From positions 62,001 through 126,000 of the forward strand of contig NZ_CANNCR010000007.1 in NCBI RefSeq assembly GCF_947503125.1: a DNA stretch of 64,000 nucleotides, in the 5' to 3' direction. Numbering within the stretch: the stretch's first letter is position 1; every line of letters begins with the position of its first letter. This DNA comes from an uncultured Metabacillus sp. (GTDB lineage Bacteria > Bacillota > Bacilli > Bacillales > Bacillaceae). This document shows positions 60,595 through 64,000 of the stretch, in pieces. Under the pieces are notes generated by a model. It made no database searches and had not been told where the DNA came from. It was given only the letters and a program-made list of their open reading frames with translations. A program made the translations under genes and the position numbers.

Positions 60595-63015
60595 TTATCC
60601 ACGCAAGGTAGCTCCAATTTTTTCTTCTACTGTCCTTAACACGTTTTCATGTGCTTTTGTTACTTCTTCATCTGTTAACGTGCGCTCAGGGTCAAAATAA
60701 CGAAGTGAGAAAGCAACTGATTTCTTTCCTTCTTCAAGACGATCACCCTCATAAAGATCGAAAACAGCCACTTCTTTTAGCATGTTACCACCTGCTTGGG
60801 TAATAATCTGTTTAATATCTCCCGCTACAACATCCTGTTCTACAACAAGTGCAATGTCTCTAGTAATGGATGGATAACGCGGAATCACTTCAAAACGTGT
60901 TTCCTCAACCTCTACTGTTAACAGATCAACTAATGAAAGCTCGAATACATAAGTTTCTGATAGGTCTAACTGTTTTTGTACAGATGGATGAACTTGACCG
61001 ATGAAGCCAACCAATTTATCACCAAGGAAGATTTCCGCTGTGCGCCCCGGGTGCATGCCATCACGTTTTGCTTGCTTATATAGAATGTGATTTGTCAGAC
61101 CTAGAAGATCTGCTAATCCATCAATAATTCCTTTTACAACATAGAAATCAACTGGCTTTTTCTCACCTTGCCAAGAATGTATATGCCATAAGCCCGTTAC
61201 TGCAGCTGATAATCGTTCTTTCTCAAGCGGCTGCAAATCCTTTCCTTGCGAAAGGAAGACTGAGCCAATTTCATATAAAGCAACTTGATCAATTTGTCTT
61301 GCTACATTGTATTTTAGCGCTTCTAATAAATTTGGAATAAGGCTCAATCTTAGTACACTTCGTTCTTCACTCATCGGCAACGCAAGTTTCGTTAATTCTG
61401 AGAGTTCAAGGGCATATTTTGCCGCTTTCTCTTCACTCGTTAATGAATACGTGATTGCTTGATATAAACCAGTACCTTCTAAGTAGCGACGTACTTTACG
61501 GCGTTTATGTTGATAATCCGTCAGCTTTCCTGGGAATGCCTGCCCAACCGGTAATGTTGTTGGAATATTGTCATAACCATAAAGCCTTGCAACCTCTTCT
61601 ACCAAATCCTCTTCGATCGAAATATCACCTCGGCGAGTTGGGACTGTGACAGTAATTGTTGAGTTGTCAACCTCTACTCCGAATTGGAGACGGTCAAAAA
61701 TTGACTTTATTTCTTCAGCTGAAATATTCATTCCAAGAACACGGTTTATCTTTTCAACCGTTGTTTGAACGACTACTGGCTTAAAAGAGACTGATTGAAC
61801 TTCTACCGTACCTTCAAGCACCTCTCCACCTGCATATAAGGAGATTAACTGTGCTGCACGCTCAGCTGCGGCTTTGACACGATTTGGATCAACCCCTTTT
61901 TCATAACGGGCACTTGCTTCACTTCTTAACCCGTGATCCTTTGAAGCAATACGAATTCTTTGTCCATTAAAGAAGGCGGATTCCAAGAGAATGGTTTTCG
62001 TGTCTGATTGAACTTCCGAATTTGCACCACCCATTACACCAGCTAAGGCAACCGGTTCTGTACCATTTGTTATCACTAAATGGTCTGTCGTTAACGTACG
62101 CTCTTGATCATCGAGCGTTACAATTTTTTCTCCAGCTTTTGCTCTGCGAACAACAACTTCCTTTGAGCCGAAGCGATCATAATCAAAAGCATGTAATGGC
62201 TGACCATATTCTAAAAGAACAAAGTTGGTAATATCAACGACATTATTATGCGGACGAATCCCTGCTGCCATCAAGCGAGTTTGCATCCATAACGGAGATG
62301 GGGCAATGGTTACATTTTTAATCACCTTTGCTGTGTAAATTGGATTATCTTCAGCTGCATCAACTTTTACTGTCACAGCATCCGAGGCTTTTTCACCAAT
62401 GCTCTCATATGAAATTTCAGGATACTTCACATTGCGATCTAAAATAGCTGCCACTTCATGGGCAACTCCTAGCATACTTAGTGCATCAGCACGATTCGGT
62501 GTTAAGCCTAGCTCAAGAACAGCATCATCAAGATTTAATTGCTCAAGTGCATTAGCCCCTACTACAACATCGCTAGGAAATACAAAGATGCCTTCTGAAT
62601 ATTCCTTTGCTACAAGCTTAGATTCAATTCCAAGCTCCTGTAATGAACAAATCATCCCGTTTGAAGCTTCCCCGCGAAGTTTTGCTTTTTTAATTTTAAA
62701 ATTCCCTGGTAGAACAGCTCCAACAGTTGCAACTGCAACCTTTTGGCCTTTATCCACATTCTTTGCACCGCAAATAATCTGAACAACTTCCCCATTTCCT
62801 AGATCAACTTGACATTTATTCAGCTTGTCAGCATTAGGATGTTGTTCCTTCTCGAGAACATGACCTATAACAACACCCTTTATGCCTTCGTTTAATACGT
62901 CAACACCTTCTACTTCAATTCCGCTGCGGGTAATTTTTTCAGCTAATTCATCAGGTGTAATCCCTGATAAATCGACATACTCGGCTAACCATTTATATGA
63001 AACAATCACGTTCAT
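60595..63015 (-). CDS. pheT: Phenylalanyl-tRNA synthetase beta subunit
   Basis: 806 aa. A tRNA-binding EMAP-like domain ([33 protein letters not shown]), B3/B4 editing domain ([14 protein letters not shown]), B5, and the C-terminal FDX-ACB domain ([13 protein letters not shown]). It follows pheS by 10 bp and forms the alpha2beta2 enzyme with it. Confidence 0.97.
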   Translation of the reverse strand: MNVIVSYKWLAEYVDLSGITPDELAEKITRSGIEVEGVDVLNEGIKGVVIGHVLEKEQHPNADKLNKCQVDLGNGEVVQIICGAKNVDKGQKVAVATVGAVLPGNFKIKKAKLRGEASNGMICSLQELGIESKLVAKEYSEGIFVFPSDVVVGANALEQLNLDDAVLELGLTPNRADALSMLGVAHEVAAILDRNVKYPEISYESIGEKASDAVTVKVDAAEDNPIYTAKVIKNVTIAPSPLWMQTRLMAAGIRPHNNVVDITNFVLLEYGQPLHAFDYDRFGSKEVVVRRAKAGEKIVTLDDQERTLTTDHLVITNGTEPVALAGVMGGANSEVQSDTKTILLESAFFNGQRIRIASKDHGLRSEASARYEKGVDPNRVKAAAERAAQLISLYAGGEVLEGTVEVQSVSFKPVVVQTTVEKINRVLGMNISAEEIKSIFDRLQFGVEVDNSTITVTVPTRRGDISIEEDLVEEVARLYGYDNIPTTLPVGQAFPGKLTDYQHKRRKVRRYLEGTGLYQAITYSLTSEEKAAKYALELSELTKLALPMSEERSVLRLSLIPNLLEALKYNVARQIDQVALYEIGSVFLSQGKDLQPLEKERLSAAVTGLWHIHSWQGEKKPVDFYVVKGIIDGLADLLGLTNHILYKQAKRDGMHPGRTAEIFLGDKLVGFIGQVHPSVQKQLDLSETYVFELSLVDLLTVEVEETRFEVIPRYPSITRDIALVVEQDVVAGDIKQIITQAGGNMLKEVAVFDLYEGDRLEEGKKSVAFSLRYFDPERTLTDEEVTKAHENVLRTVEEKIGATLRG

Positions 63016-63025
63016 AACCTCCTAA

Positions 63026-64000
63026 TTAAACTCGTTTAAATTGTTTTAAGAAACGGACATCATCTGTATAGAAATGACGGATGTCATCGACTCCGTACTT
63101 TAACATGGCGATACGTTCTCCACCGATTCCAAAAGCAAACCCGCTGTATTTCTTTGAGTCAAAGCCAGCCATTTCAAGAACGTTCGGATGGACCATTCCT
63201 GCTCCAAGCATTTCAATCCATCCTGTTTTCTTACAGATATTACAGCCTTTTCCTCCACAAGAGAAGCAAGATACATCTACCTCCACAGAAGGCTCGGTGA
63301 ATGGGAAGAAGCTTGGACGTAAACGAATTTCGCGTTCTTCTCCGAACATTTTCTTTGCAAATATTTCAAGAGTTCCTTTTAAATCACTCATGCTAATGTT
63401 TTCATCAACAACTAGCCCTTCTACTTGTGTAAATTGATGGGAATGGGTAGCATCATCGTTATCTCGACGGTACACCTTTCCAGGGCAGATGATTTTCACT
63501 GGACCTTGACCTTTATGCTTTTGCATTGTTCTTGCCTGTACCGGTGATGTATGTGTCCGTAATAGCAGCTCTTCAGTAATATAGAATGAATCCTGCATGT
63601 CACGTGCCGGGTGTCCTTTAGGAAGATTTAACGCTTCAAAATTAAAGTAATCTGTTTCCACTTCTGGGCCTTCAGCAATTTGGTATCCCATTCCAAGGAA
63701 TAAATCTTCAATTTCTTCAAGTACCGCTGTTAACGGATGGTGATTTCCAACTTTAACAGGTCTTCCTGGCAACGTCACATCGATTGTTTCCTGTGCCAGC
63801 TTTTGTTCTACAGCTAATTGTTCTAAATGCTCCTGTTTGCTTGAAATCGATGTCGCAATTGCTTCTCGCACTTCATTAGCAAGGGCACCCATTACTGGAC
63901 GTTCCTCAGCTGAAAGTTTTCCCATGCCGCGTAAAACCTCTGTGATTGGTCCTTTCTTGCCTAAATAAGCAACTCGTATGTCATTCAATGCTTTTAAATC
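63026..64000 (-). CDS. pheS: Phenylalanyl-tRNA synthetase alpha subunit, partial at window edge
   Basis: The frame is open to the right edge; about 20 N-terminal residues are outside. An internal ATG at 63988 is not the true start, as the preceding codons (DLKAL) continue the protein. Class II motifs are present: [60 protein letters not shown] and [20 protein letters not shown]. First gene of pheST. Confidence 0.97.
   Translation of the reverse strand, partial: DLKALNDIRVAYLGKKGPITEVLRGMGKLSAEERPVMGALANEVREAIATSISSKQEHLEQLAVEQKLAQETIDVTLPGRPVKVGNHHPLTAVLEEIEDLFLGMGYQIAEGPEVETDYFNFEALNLPKGHPARDMQDSFYITEELLLRTHTSPVQARTMQKHKGQGPVKIICPGKVYRRDNDDATHSHQFTQVEGLVVDENISMSDLKGTLEIFAKKMFGEEREIRLRPSFFPFTEPSVEVDVSCFSCGGKGCNICKKTGWIEMLGAGMVHPNVLEMAGFDSKKYSGFAFGIGGERIAMLKYGVDDIRHFYTDDVRFLKQFKRV

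Overview
The window is a chromosomal segment of an endospore-forming member of the Bacillaceae. Low GC, Shine-Dalgarno-led genes, a lysine riboswitch, gerM and gerE, and gene order close to what I recall for Bacillus subtilis all point there. Read right to left, the order is pheS-pheT, rnhC, zapA, yshB, polX, mutS2, yshE, lcfA, fadR, fadB, etfB, etfA, trxA, uvrC, lysC, yslB, sdhCAB, ysmA, gerE, ysmB, racE, gerM, rph, rdgB, ysnB, tRNA-Arg. Nearly all core genes lie on the minus strand.

The conserved order is broken once. gerE, a 74-codon late-sporulation regulator gene, is split in two. Its first 49 codons lie at 38780-38926 and its last 25 codons at 5656-5730. The 33.05 kb between them is a mobile element. 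A large serine recombinase gene ends 20 bp from the left junction, and both junctions share CATTCG. Joining the halves at that core restores an exact 74-residue GerE. This is the logic of skin in sigK and of the gerE-intervening elements reported in the B. cereus group: excision in the mother cell should rebuild the gene. The intact 5' half still carries a sigma-K-like promoter.

The element looks like an integrated plasmid rather than a prophage. I see no capsid, tail or terminase genes. It does carry a ParA-type partition pair, a putative replication initiator beside iteron-like repeats, palindromic operators shared by the two modules, and an orphan VirB2-like pilin with no other conjugation gene. 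Cargo includes a three-gene restriction-modification cluster, a RecJ-like DHH protein with a frame break in an A-run, a GIY-YIG-like protein, a HEPN-motif protein, a signal-anchored membrane protein, a DprA-like plus phosphoribosyltransferase pair, a tyrosine recombinase, a second XerD-like recombinase broken by one in-frame TGA, and a catalytically degenerate second serine-recombinase domain next to the active one. At about 26405-27180, a stretch of higher GC without a credible gene folds into many long helices. Several helices have A.C pairs on the plus strand that become G.U on the minus strand, so I read it as a large minus-strand structured RNA of unknown class.

Flanking regions: positions 1-5655 hold tRNA-Arg, with a 150-bp unit containing its 5' half repeated upstream, then the ysnB-rdgB-rph, gerM, racE and ysmB genes. 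Positions 38927-64000 hold ysmA, two bcr1-like repeats, the succinate dehydrogenase operon, lysine-controlled lysC with an internal beta-subunit start, DNA repair and recombination genes (uvrC, mutS2, polX, rnhC), the fatty-acid degradation operon with its FadR box, cell-division zapA, and phenylalanyl-tRNA synthetase. pheS runs off the right edge.
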